15,287 nucleotides of DNA from Pseudomonadota bacterium (GCA_023424475.1 JAFADX010000229.1:1-15287); one strand, 5' to 3'. Positions 7,178-15,287 are shown, numbered from the stretch's first letter. Notes: a model not told the origin generated them from the sequence alone. Translations and numbers: made by a program.

Positions 7178-7435
7178 ATGCGCCAGGCGGTGCATTTCGG
7201 TGAGCGGCGCCGGCCCGCGCCCCCGTCCGGCCACCCGTCCAGGATGTGTTGGGCGGCGGGTTGGGGGCGCGGGCCGGTGCCGGCCTTTCCCAACGGGCCT
7301 TGAGACGGCCGGCGCGCGGGGCGGGACTCCTCCTCGTCCCACCCGGGACCGGCCAGGCGGCCCGCGGCGAATGCCCCCACCTCCCGCGCCGCGGGCCGCC
7401 ATGCGCCTGCGCCATGACTGGCGCAGGATTTTTTT
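7178..7435 (+). ncRNA. Candidate structured RNA with anti-SD loop, ending at an intrinsic terminator
   Basis: This is the main part of a 407-base stretch without a gene. On the plus strand it shows a series of hairpins: ATGCGCC/GGTGCAT with loop AGGC (7178-7195); an 18-base arm at 7207-7224 matching its inverted copy at 7263-7280 except at one base; GGGAC/GTCCC (7323-7327, 7336-7340) with the loop TCCTCCTC; a perfect 14-bp stem (7356-7369 with 7387-7400); and a terminator hairpin with seven T. The exposed UCCUCCUC is complementary to Shine-Dalgarno sequences, as in the CCUCCUCCC-loop small RNAs of alphaproteobacteria (CcsR and cuckoo families). It could be a free sRNA, an sRNA processed from the 3' UTR of the upstream gene, or just a structured trailer. 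No promoter was identified, and GC-rich DNA gives inverted repeats easily. Confidence 0.4.
7406..7435 (+). terminator. Rho-independent terminator
   Basis: A perfect 8-bp stem, CCTGCGCC (7406-7413) and GGCGCAGG (7420-7427), around the loop ATGACT, followed by A and seven T (7429-7435). This is the only T-run of this kind in the window and is oriented for plus-strand transcription. It ends either the transcript of the small secreted protein gene or a separate RNA, 136 bases before the typA start. It could also act as an attenuator if typA is transcribed from further upstream. Confidence 0.85.
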
Positions 7436-7570
7436 CTCGCCATCGGCCGGCCGAGCCCCTATGTGTGCGCCGCAACAATCCGACCGCAGCCAGCCGCACC
7501 GCCCGCCCGCATCGGGGCAGGCGGGCGGCCGTCTGCATGGCAGGCCCCCGGGGGGCGAGAGGAGTGCGCG
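7436..7570 (+). promoter_or_regulatory. typA leader region with hairpin and strong RBS
   Basis: The stretch between the terminator and typA probably holds the typA promoter and leader, but no convincing -35/-10 pair could be picked out. A perfect 9-bp stem, CCGCCCGCC (7499-7507) and GGCGGGCGG (7520-7528), encloses a 12-base loop. The ribosome binding site GAGAGGAG (7557-7564) lies six bases before the ATG. It sits in the same GAGAGGAGTGC context as the RBS of the small secreted protein gene, and its GAGGAG could pair with CTCCTC in the loop at 7330-7335. Confidence 0.4.
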
Positions 7571-9409
<1,839 letters not shown>

Positions 9410-9491
9410 TCCGTCGGGCAGCCGGGCACGGCATCACGCTTCGCGGCGCGGCGCCGGTCCCCGGCTTGCCCGCCGCCGCCCCGCGCCCGAC

Positions 9492-9522
9492 ACTCTCCCC
9501 CGGAATGCAACGAGGGGAGAGT
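9492..9522 (+). promoter_or_regulatory. Inverted repeat covering the monooxygenase ribosome binding site
   Basis: ACTCTCCCC (9492-9500) and GGGGAGAGT (9514-9522) are perfect 9-base inverted copies separated by 13 bases. The right arm is the Shine-Dalgarno sequence of the monooxygenase gene, whose ATG follows at 9529. As RNA, this stem would block initiation; as DNA, it could be an operator. The sequence does not decide between these. Confidence 0.55.
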
Positions 9523-9528
9523 ATCCGG

Positions 9529-11184
9529 ATGCCCGAGGTCGCGACCGGCAGGACGCCGGAAATGCCCGTCTTCGACGCGCTGATCGTCGGCGCCGGCTTC
9601 TCCGGCCTCTATCAGCTGCATTGCCTGCGCGACCGGCCGGGCCTCTCGGCGCATGTGCTGGAAGCGGCGGAGGGTCTCGGCGGCACCTGGTGGTGGAACC
9701 GCTATCCCGGCGCGCGCTGCGATTCCGAAAGCCACGCCTATGCCTTCTATTTCTCCGATGACCTTCTGCAGTCCTGGGACTGGTCCGAACGCTACCCCGA
9801 GCAGCCGGAGATCCTGCGCTACCTGAACCATGTCGCGGACCGGCTGGACCTGAAGCGCGACATCACCTTCGGGGCACGCGTCGCGTCGGCGCGATGGGAG
9901 GAGGAGGACAACCTCTGGCACGTCACGACCGGGGACGGCCGGCGCTGGGCGGCGACCTGGCTGATCACGGCCGTGGGCTGCCTCTCCTCGGCGAACATTC
10001 CCGACATCCCGGGCCGGGACGACTTCGCCGGCACCTGGTACCACACCGGGCAGTGGCCGCATGGGGGCGTGGACTTCACCGGCAAGCGCGTCGGCATGAT
10101 CGGCACCGGATCGACCGGCATCCAGGCGGCGCCGGTCATCGCCGAGAGCGCGGCGCATCTCACCGTCTTCCAGCGCACCGCGAATTATTCCATCCCCGCC
10201 CGCAACACGCCGCTGACCGGGGAATTCAAGCGCTGGGCGAAGGAGAACGCGGCCGATATCCGGGAGGTGCTGCACACGACCGGCAACGGCCATCCCTGGC
10301 CGGTCAGCGACCGTTCGGCCCATGAGGTGGATGCCGGGGAGCGCGAGGCGATCTACCGCGCCGCCTGGGAGAAGGGCGGTCTGCGCCTGCGCGCCGCCTT
10401 CCGCGACCTGCTGACCGACAAGGCCGCGAACGACACCGCCGCCGACTTCATCCGCGCCCGCATCCGGGAAGTGGTGAAGGACCCGAAGACGGCAGCGATG
10501 CTCACCGACATCGACCATCCCTTCGCGACCAAGCGCCCGCCGATCGATACCGGCTATTTCGAGACCTTCAACCGCGACAACGTCGCCCTGGTCGATGTCC
10601 GGGCCGACCCGATCGAGCGCATCACGCCCACGGGCATCCGGTTGAAGAGCGGGGCCGGGCACGCGCTCGACGTCATCGTCTTCGCGACCGGCTTCGACGC
10701 CATGACCGGTGCGCTGCTGCGCATGGGCATCACCGGGCGGGACGGGCTGAGCCTCGCCGATGCCTGGTCGGCCGGGCCGCGCACATGCCTGGGGCTCCAG
10801 GTGGCGGGCTTTCCCAACATGTTCACGGTGACCGGGCCGGGCAGCCCTTCGGTGCTGACCAACATGCCGGTGGCGATCGAGCAGCATGTGGAATGGATCA
10901 CTGCCTGCATCGCCGAGATGCGCGCGCGCGGCGTCGCCACCATCGAGCCCTCGGAAGATGCCTGCGACCGCTGGGTCGAGCACGTCAACGACGTCGCGAA
11001 CGCGACCCTGATGCCCCAGGCGGGCCATTCCTGGTATCTCGGCGCGAACGTCCCCGGGAAGCCGCGGGTCTTCATGCCCTATGCCGGCGGCATGCCGGCC
11101 TACCGGCGGATCTGCGACGAGGTCGCCGCCAGGGGCTACGAAGGCTTCGTGACGACCGAGGCCCGCGCAAGGGTGACCGCATGA
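9529..11184 (+). CDS. Type I Baeyer-Villiger flavin monooxygenase
   Basis: A 551-residue FAD- and NADPH-dependent monooxygenase related to cyclohexanone and phenylacetone monooxygenases, which insert oxygen next to a ketone to give esters or lactones. Visible are the FAD dinucleotide fold VGAGFSGLY (20-28), GGTWWWNRYPGARCDSES (51-68), the Baeyer-Villiger fingerprint FAGTWYHTGQWP (166-177; F-x-G-x3-H-x3-W-P, fully matched), the NADPH fold GTGSTG (192-197), PFATKRPPIDTGYFETFNRDNV carrying the expected active-site arginine region, and VFATGFD. The ATG at 9529 has GGGGAGAG seven bases upstream; an ATG at 9466 in frame was rejected because the extension spans the hairpin and RBS. Its stop overlaps the aminopeptidase start. 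The natural substrate is unknown; no ketone-catabolic gene is beside it. Confidence 0.92.
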   Translation: MPEVATGRTPEMPVFDALIVGAGFSGLYQLHCLRDRPGLSAHVLEAAEGLGGTWWWNRYPGARCDSESHAYAFYFSDDLLQSWDWSERYPEQPEILRYLNHVADRLDLKRDITFGARVASARWEEEDNLWHVTTGDGRRWAATWLITAVGCLSSANIPDIPGRDDFAGTWYHTGQWPHGGVDFTGKRVGMIGTGSTGIQAAPVIAESAAHLTVFQRTANYSIPARNTPLTGEFKRWAKENAADIREVLHTTGNGHPWPVSDRSAHEVDAGEREAIYRAAWEKGGLRLRAAFRDLLTDKAANDTAADFIRARIREVVKDPKTAAMLTDIDHPFATKRPPIDTGYFETFNRDNVALVDVRADPIERITPTGIRLKSGAGHALDVIVFATGFDAMTGALLRMGITGRDGLSLADAWSAGPRTCLGLQVAGFPNMFTVTGPGSPSVLTNMPVAIEQHVEWITACIAEMRARGVATIEPSEDACDRWVEHVNDVANATLMPQAGHSWYLGANVPGKPRVFMPYAGGMPAYRRICDEVAARGYEGFVTTEARARVTA

Positions 11185-12437
11185 ACGACCACGCCGCCGT
11201 TGCCACCCCGCTGACCTTCGAGGCGCGGCTCGACCGCCTGGCGGAACTCGCCGTGAAGGTCGGGCTGGGGCTGCAGAAGGGACAGGAACTGGTGATGACC
11301 GCCTCGCTCGAGCATGTGCCGCTGGCGCGGCGCATCACCGAGCAGGCCTATCGCGCCGGCGCCCCCCTGGTGACGACGCTGTTCCACGACGAGCAATCGG
11401 CGCTGGCGCGGTATCGACTGGCGGCGGACGAAGCCTTCGACGTCGCGCCGGGCTGGCTGTTCGACGGCATGGCCGCGGCCTTCCGGGGCGGTGCGGCACG
11501 GCTCGCCGTCGTGGGCGACGACCCGACGCTGCTGTCGGGCGAGGACCCGGCCAGGGTCGCGCGCGCCAACCGGGCGCGGTCGAAGGCGTATCAGCCGGCG
11601 CTGGAACTGATCACCACCTCGGCGATCAATTGGACCCTGGTTGCGGGGGCGACGCCGGCCTGGGCGCGGGCGGTGTTCCCGGATCTCGCGGAGGCCGAGG
11701 CGGTGGCGCGGCTGTGGGATGCGATCTTCGCGGCCTCGCGCGCCGACGCGCCCGACCCCGTGGCGGCCTGGGCGGCGCACAACGCCGCCCTGGTGGCGCG
11801 GCGGGCGATGCTGAACGAGCGGCGCTACGCCGCGCTGCGCTTCCGCGGGCCGGGGACGGACCTGGTCGTCGGCCTGGCGGATGGCCATGCCTGGTCCGGC
11901 GGCATCACCACCGCGCGCAATGGCGCCACGGGCAACCCGAACATCCCGACCGAGGAGGTCTTCACCACCCCGCACGCAGCGAAGACGCAGGGCACCGTGG
12001 TGGCGACCAAGCCGCTCTCCTACCAGGGCACGCTGATCCGCGGCATCCGCGTGCGCTTCGAGGGCGGCGTGATCGTCGAGGCACAGGCGGACAGCGGCCA
12101 GGACGTGCTCCAGCGCATGATCGATACCGACGAGGGCGCGCGGCGGCTGGGCGAGGTCGCGCTGGTGCCGGCCGCCAACCCGATCGCGGCGACGGGCATC
12201 CTTTTCCTCAACACCCTGTTCGACGAGAATGCGGCGAGCCACATCGCGCTCGGCCAGGCCTATTCCAAGTGCTTCGTGGATCAGGACCTGACCGAGACGG
12301 ACCTCGCGCAGCGCGGCGCGAATCGCAGCCTGATCCATGTCGACTGGATGATCGGCTCGCCCGAGACCGACGTGGACGGGATCGACGCGGAGGGGCGGGA
12401 GGAGCCTGTCATGCGCAGGGGCGCCTGGGTCCGGTAG
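11181..12437 (+). CDS. M29-family metallo-aminopeptidase
   Basis: A 418-residue cytoplasmic aminopeptidase of the M29 (thermophilic aminopeptidase, AmpS/PepS/aminopeptidase T) family, which removes N-terminal residues from peptides using a two-metal site. The conserved C-terminal metal domain is complete: NIPTEEVFTTP with E258/E259, GEVALVP with E325, FDENAASHIALGQAY with H354, and SLIHVDWMIGS with H386 and D388. The N-terminal domain (LAELAVKVGLGLQKGQELVMTASLEHVPLARRITEQAYRAGA) is also typical. Length matches the family. The ATG overlaps the monooxygenase stop (ATGA at 11181-11184), so the two are co-translated; I know of no established functional link between these two enzyme families. NudC follows after ten bases. 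Confidence 0.92.
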   Translation: MNDHAAVATPLTFEARLDRLAELAVKVGLGLQKGQELVMTASLEHVPLARRITEQAYRAGAPLVTTLFHDEQSALARYRLAADEAFDVAPGWLFDGMAAAFRGGAARLAVVGDDPTLLSGEDPARVARANRARSKAYQPALELITTSAINWTLVAGATPAWARAVFPDLAEAEAVARLWDAIFAASRADAPDPVAAWAAHNAALVARRAMLNERRYAALRFRGPGTDLVVGLADGHAWSGGITTARNGATGNPNIPTEEVFTTPHAAKTQGTVVATKPLSYQGTLIRGIRVRFEGGVIVEAQADSGQDVLQRMIDTDEGARRLGEVALVPAANPIAATGILFLNTLFDENAASHIALGQAYSKCFVDQDLTETDLAQRGANRSLIHVDWMIGSPETDVDGIDAEGREEPVMRRGAWVR

Positions 12438-12447
12438 AGGGCCTCGG

Positions 12448-13410
12448 ATGGACGCAGGGCCGGGCCCGTGGCAGGGTCCCGACCCCATGCTTTCGATCCC
12501 CGCCAGCCGTCCCAACGCCTATACGGGCAGCCCGCTCGACCGGGCTGCCGAGAAGCGCGACGACGCCGATTTCGTCGCTGCCGCCCTGACCCATCCGGAC
12601 TCGCTCTTCGCCCCGGTGTGGCGGGCGCGCAGCTTGATGAGGGGCGTCGCCGACGGGCACCCCGAGGCGGTGCTGCTGACCGGCAGCGCGGCCGAGGCGG
12701 TGCGCATGGCGGACGGTCCCTGGGCCTTCCTCGGCCTGTGGGAAGGGCGGCCGGTCTTCGCGGTGGATTGTTCCCAGGCCGACGATCCGCTGCCGTTGCT
12801 GCCCCAAGGGCTCGGCGGCTTCACCGACCTGCGCCAGGTCGCCGGCCTGCTGCCGCCGGGGGAGGCGAGCGTGCTCGCCCATGCGCGCGGACTGATGCAC
12901 TGGCGGACCAAGCACCGCTTCTGCGGCATCTGCGGCAGCCGGTGCGAACCGCGCTCCGCGGGCCACGTCATGGTCTGCCAGGGCTGCGGCGCGCAGCATT
13001 TCCCGCGCACCGACCCCGCCGTGATCATGCTGGTGGTGCGCAACGGCGCCTGCCTGCTCGGCCATTCGCACCGCTTCCCGAACGTGACCATGTATTCGAC
13101 GCTCGCCGGATTCGTGGAGCCGGGCGAGAGCCTCGAGGAAGCCGTGCGGCGCGAGGTGAAGGAGGAGGCCGGCATCGAGGTCGGCCGCGTGCTCTATCAT
13201 TCTTCCCAGCCTTGGCCCTTTCCCTCCTCGATCATGCTGGGGTTCCATGCCGAGGGACTGTCGGACGAGATCCGCATCGACGAGAACGAGTTGAAGGACG
13301 CGCGATGGTTCACGCGGGAGCAGCTCACGAATCACCAGGCGCTCGGCTTCTCCCTGCCGCGGCCGGATTCGATCGCCCGGCGGCTGATCGAGGACTGGCT
13401 TGCGGCATGA
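12448..13410 (+). CDS. nudC: NADH pyrophosphatase / NAD-RNA decapping hydrolase NudC
   Basis: A 320-residue Nudix hydrolase of the NudC type, which cleaves NAD(H) to NMN(H) and AMP and removes NAD caps from RNA 5' ends. Features in order: an N-terminal domain, an intact zinc ribbon (C159, C162, C177, C180) ending in QHFPRTDPAVIMLV, the Nudix box G-x5-E-x7-REVKEEAGI (221-243), and SQPWPFPSS (253-261), the motif that separates NudC from other Nudix enzymes. The ATG at 12448 has GAGGG at six bases; a second ATG at 12487 (MLSIPASRPNAYTG) gives the more conserved-looking N-terminus and is a real alternative. It lies ten bases after the aminopeptidase gene and probably shares its transcript. Confidence 0.93.
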   Translation: MDAGPGPWQGPDPMLSIPASRPNAYTGSPLDRAAEKRDDADFVAAALTHPDSLFAPVWRARSLMRGVADGHPEAVLLTGSAAEAVRMADGPWAFLGLWEGRPVFAVDCSQADDPLPLLPQGLGGFTDLRQVAGLLPPGEASVLAHARGLMHWRTKHRFCGICGSRCEPRSAGHVMVCQGCGAQHFPRTDPAVIMLVVRNGACLLGHSHRFPNVTMYSTLAGFVEPGESLEEAVRREVKEEAGIEVGRVLYHSSQPWPFPSSIMLGFHAEGLSDEIRIDENELKDARWFTREQLTNHQALGFSLPRPDSIARRLIEDWLAA

Positions 13411-13557
13411 TGCCAAGCAGACGACGGTTGGGCCTGCGGCCCGCAGGGCCGGGCGCCCGAACGGGCGCCGCCGCAGGTGCGGCGAAGCCAAGGACCGCGG
13501 ATGCGGCCCGCCCGACGCATGAGGGGCCCGAAGGTGAAACCTTCGGGCGCTTGGCAT
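13410..13557. repeat. Palindrome-rich spacer bounded by 9-bp inverted repeats
   Basis: The 145-base gap between nudC and the next gene is bounded by ATGCCAAGC (13410-13418) and its perfect inverted copy GCTTGGCAT (13549-13557). Inside are several perfect hairpins: CCTGC/GCAGG near 13433-13447, GGCGCCC-GAAC-GGGCGCC (13452-13469), CGCCGC-AGGT-GCGGCG (13469-13484), and GCCCGAAGGT-GAA-ACCTTCGGGC (13526-13548). The last stem could end the nudC transcript, though no T-run follows. The right boundary contains the ATG of the next gene. It may be a small non-autonomous element or a cluster of REP-like hairpins; no flanking target duplication was recognised. Confidence 0.4.
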
Positions 13558-13864
13558 GAGGTGGCGCGGCGCGGCGCTGGCGGTGGCGCTCCTCGGCCTC
13601 GGCGCCTGCGAGACGGGCGGGGTCTGGGCCAATGTGCCGACCGACGACACGCCCGACGGCCGTGCCTGCCGGCGCGAGGCGGAGCGGGATCCGGAAGTGC
13701 GGCGCATCGCTTCCCAGGCGACGTCCTCGGGCAACGTGGCCTGGGATGAGCGCGTGCGGCAGGAACTGCTGGTGGCGCTGCCGCGCGCCTGGCGCGACTG
13801 CATGACGCGCCGCGGCGCGATTCCCGCCGGCGGCGTGGAGCCGGTGCGGCGGACGACGTTCTGA
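13556..13864 (+). CDS. Small putative lipoprotein of unknown function
   Basis: A 102-residue protein with a lipoprotein-type signal: basic MRWR, hydrophobic ALAVALLGLG, then LGAC with C18 as the likely lipidated residue. The mature part (ETGGVWANVPTDDTPDGRACRREAERDPEVRRIA, later VRQELLVALPRAWRDCMTRRG) has two further cysteines (C38, C82) that could form a disulfide. The pattern of a short lipoprotein with 'PTDDTPDGRACR' followed by helices and 'CMTRRG' is one I associate with uncharacterised Acetobacteraceae proteins, some misnamed in databases. The start lies at the edge of the palindromic spacer and has no visible Shine-Dalgarno sequence, so the initiation site is less certain. It is convergent with the DUF2244 gene. 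Confidence 0.75.
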   Translation: MRWRGAALAVALLGLGACETGGVWANVPTDDTPDGRACRREAERDPEVRRIASQATSSGNVAWDERVRQELLVALPRAWRDCMTRRGAIPAGGVEPVRRTTF

Positions 13865-13871
13865 CGCCGGC

Positions 13872-13891
13872 GGTCCGGGGGCGGCCCGGCC
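13872..13891. terminator. Possible bidirectional terminator hairpin between convergent genes
   Basis: GG-(T)-CCGGG (13872-13879) pairs with CCCGG-CC (13885-13891) around the loop GGCGG, filling the 30-base gap between two convergent genes. There is no T-tract on either strand, so if it ends transcription it does so weakly or with a factor. Confidence 0.3.
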
Positions 13892-13894
13892 GGT

Positions 13895-14404
13895 TCAGCC
13901 GTCCCGCAGCTGCGGGTTGTCGAAGTCCGGCCGCCGCGCCGCGGCCAGCGCGGCCTGCAGGGCGTCGCGGAGGGACCGCTTTTCCTCCCCCGACAGGTCG
14001 CGCCCGATCTCGACGCCCCGGCCGCGGCTTTCCACCCGCAGCACGCCGGCATGGCCGGGGTCTTCCCGATAGTTCAGCCGCGCCCAATAGGGGTCGAGCG
14101 TCAGTTCGTGCCGGCGCCCGCGCCGGTCGGTGCGCGTGACGGCGAAACGGCCGGGGGTCAGCAGCAGCACTTCGGAGCACCGGGCGGCCGTGCGGACGTG
14201 GAAGGCGAGGAGGGCGAGGGCGAAGAGCACCTCCCCGCCCAGGAAGGGCAGGATCGGCCAGGCGCCGATGACCGTGAAGAGCAGCCCGGTCAGCACGGCG
14301 AAGGCGCCGAGGACGAGCACGAAGGCACGCAGGCCCCGCTGCGTCAGCGACTGCGGGGGGGTGCAAACGGCCTGGAACAGGACGGGGTCGGCCGGGGCTG
14401 CCAT
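13895..14404 (-). CDS. DUF2244 domain membrane protein
   Basis: A 169-residue inner-membrane protein of the DUF2244 family, common in alphaproteobacteria and of unknown function. It has two adjacent membrane helices (about residues 25-50 and 52-70) containing the family pattern GAWPILPFLGGEVLFALALLAF, followed by a cytoplasmic beta-rich domain (VLLLTPGRFAVTRTDRRGRRHELTLDPYWARLNYRED) and a C-terminal helix (SGEEKRSLRDALQAALAAAR). The ATG at 14404 is used here; a TTG three codons upstream (14413) is possible but has no ribosome binding site. The gene is divergent from endonuclease III, with only 38 bases between the two starts; the same pairing of these families is, as far as I recall, common in this bacterial group. 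Confidence 0.85.
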   Translation of the reverse strand: MAAPADPVLFQAVCTPPQSLTQRGLRAFVLVLGAFAVLTGLLFTVIGAWPILPFLGGEVLFALALLAFHVRTAARCSEVLLLTPGRFAVTRTDRRGRRHELTLDPYWARLNYREDPGHAGVLRVESRGRGVEIGRDLSGEEKRSLRDALQAALAAARRPDFDNPQLRDG

Positions 14405-14442
14405 GCCTGCCAAGATAAGCCATCATCGCCGCGACGCCAGAC

Positions 14443-15162
14443 ATGCCCCCCAAGCCCCCCCGTTCCGGGAAGACAGACCACGGCAGCGCCGAGGCGCCGC
14501 GCCGCGCCCGACTGATGCCCCGGGCCCAGGCGGAGGCGTTCATCCGCGCCCTGGCGACCGCCAACCCGGCACCGGAAACCGAGCTGGTCTACCGCGATCC
14601 CTTCACCCTTCTGGTCGCGGTGGTGCTGTCCGCCCAGGCCACGGATGCGGCGGTGAACAAGTGCACGCCGGCGCTCTTCGAAGCGGCGCCGACGCCGGTG
14701 AAGATGGCCGCCCTTGGGGCCGAAGGGATCGGGCCGTACATCCGCTCGATCGGATTGTGGCAGGCCAAGGCGAAGAACGTCGCCGCGCTGGCGCGCGACC
14801 TGGTCGGGAAGCATGGCGGCCAGGTGCCGCCCGACCGCGAGGCGCTGGAGGCGCTGCCGGGCGTCGGGCGCAAGACCGCGAACGTGGTGCTGAACGTCGC
14901 CTTCGGCCAGGCGACCATGGCGGTCGATACGCACATCTTCCGGCTGGGCAACCGCTGCGGCCTCGCGCCGGGCAGGACGCCGCGGGAGGTCGAGGAGATG
15001 CTGGTGAAACGCTGCCCGCCCGACCTGCTGCGGGACGCGCATCACTGGCTGATCCTGCACGGGCGTTACGTGTGCAAGGCGCGGGCGCCGGAGTGCTGGC
15101 GCTGCGTCGCGCGGGCCTTCTGCAACTACAGGGACAAGGTGCTGGCGCCGCCAGTGAAGTGA
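14443..15162 (+). CDS. nth: Endonuclease III (DNA glycosylase/AP lyase)
   Basis: A 239-residue bifunctional base-excision repair enzyme that removes oxidised pyrimidines and nicks the abasic site. It aligns along its whole length with the Escherichia coli protein. The helix-hairpin-helix LPGVGRKTANVVLN carries catalytic Lys144, the catalytic Asp162 is in VDTHIFR, and the C-terminal [4Fe-4S] cluster motif C-x6-C-x2-C-x5-C is intact (C211, C218, C221, C227). The N-terminal 25 or so residues (MPPKPPRSGKTDHGSAEAPRRARL) are extra relative to E. coli; an internal ATG at 14515 (MPRAQAEAF) matches the E. coli start better. No clear Shine-Dalgarno sequence precedes either start, so 14443 is kept with moderate certainty. 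Confidence 0.95.
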   Translation: MPPKPPRSGKTDHGSAEAPRRARLMPRAQAEAFIRALATANPAPETELVYRDPFTLLVAVVLSAQATDAAVNKCTPALFEAAPTPVKMAALGAEGIGPYIRSIGLWQAKAKNVAALARDLVGKHGGQVPPDREALEALPGVGRKTANVVLNVAFGQATMAVDTHIFRLGNRCGLAPGRTPREVEEMLVKRCPPDLLRDAHHWLILHGRYVCKARAPECWRCVARAFCNYRDKVLAPPVK

Positions 15163-15170
15163 CGGGCTGA

Positions 15171-15228
15171 TTGGAGGGGCGCTGCCCCTCCAAGCCTCCC
15201 CGCCAAAGGCCGAAAGGCCTTTGGGAAC
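15171..15228 (+). repeat. Two-hairpin palindromic intergenic repeat, copy R2
   Basis: Just after nth. The first hairpin is a perfect 10-bp stem, TTGGAGGGGC (15171-15180) and GCCCCTCCAA (15184-15193), with loop GCT. A CCTCCCC spacer follows, then a perfect 9-bp stem CCAAAGGCC (15203-15211) and GGCCTTTGG (15216-15224) with loop GAAA, then GAAC. The same plan is seen at 1759-1820, and the second hairpin recurs inverted at 15261-15282. Besides being a dispersed repeat it is well placed to end the nth transcript, though without a U-run. Confidence 0.65.
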
Positions 15229-15254
15229 AGACTTCTGGCGCCGGCACCGGATGA

Positions 15255-15287
15255 TGGTTTCCAAAGGCCCTTTGGCCTTTGGTGGGG
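15255..15287 (-). repeat. Palindromic intergenic repeat, copy R3 (inverted, cut by window edge)
   Basis: Read on the minus strand this begins CCCC-ACC, then AAAGGCC-AAAG-GGCCTTT, then GGAAACC: the same spacer and second hairpin as copy R2, in opposite orientation. The stem arms CCAAAGGCC (15261-15269) and GGCCTTTGG (15274-15282) are identical to those of R2. Its first hairpin would lie beyond 15287. R2 and R3 form a tail-to-tail pair about 36 bases apart. Confidence 0.6.

Noticed and set aside
7178..7435. A known housekeeping RNA (RNase P RNA, SRP RNA, tmRNA or 6S RNA)
   Set aside because: None of the conserved core sequences I know for RNase P or SRP RNA is visible and the fold does not look like 6S; so it is listed only as a candidate structured RNA.
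13410..13557. CRISPR array or insertion sequence
   Set aside because: There are no regularly spaced direct repeats and no transposase frame; only nested inverted repeats.
12409..14052. 547-codon minus-strand open frame opposite nudC
   Set aside because: Shadow of nudC and the spacer; crosses several palindromes and shows no motif.

Overview
This is a GC-rich (roughly 70%) chromosomal window from what looks like an alphaproteobacterium, most likely an Acetobacteraceae / Roseomonas-type member of the Rhodospirillales. The assignment is by inference from very high GC, the alphaproteobacterial form of adenosine kinase, NudC, a DUF2244 protein and endonuclease III, a TRAP transporter cassette, and small secreted proteins of a kind typical of that group. 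No rRNA, tRNA, CRISPR array, transposase, integrase or prophage gene was seen. Nearly all space is taken by ordinary chromosomal genes.

Layout. (1) Positions 3-2546, plus strand: a DevB/DevC/DevA-type ABC exporter, made of the 3' end of a membrane-fusion protein, an FtsX-like permease and an ATPase. A palindromic intergenic repeat sits between permease and ATPase. (2) Positions 2553-5516, minus strand: a complete tripartite TRAP transporter (binding protein, small permease, large permease), convergent with the exporter. The binding protein has eight cysteines. (3) 5670-6674, plus: adenosine kinase of the PfkB family. (4) 6765-7163, plus: small secreted protein of unknown function. (5) 7164-7570: a 407-base gene-free stretch with a run of hairpins, one exposing an anti-Shine-Dalgarno UCCUCCUC loop, ending in a strong intrinsic terminator; then a leader for typA. 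(6) 7571-9409, plus: the ribosome-associated GTPase TypA/BipA. (7) 9529-12437, plus: a type I Baeyer-Villiger monooxygenase translationally coupled to an M29 aminopeptidase, followed after 10 bases by (8) NudC (12448-13410). (9) 13411-13555: densely palindromic spacer. (10) 13556-13864: small lipoprotein, convergent with a DUF2244 membrane protein (minus strand, 13895-14404), which is divergent from (11) endonuclease III (14443-15162). (12) 15171-15287: two inverted copies of the palindromic repeat family, running off the window edge.

The protein genes are recognisable families and do not form an obviously new system. The signals most worth following are non-coding: the structured, terminated region upstream of typA as a candidate anti-SD small RNA; a hairpin that covers the ribosome binding site of the monooxygenase; and a two-hairpin intergenic repeat family present at 1759-1820 and as an inverted pair at 15171-15287.
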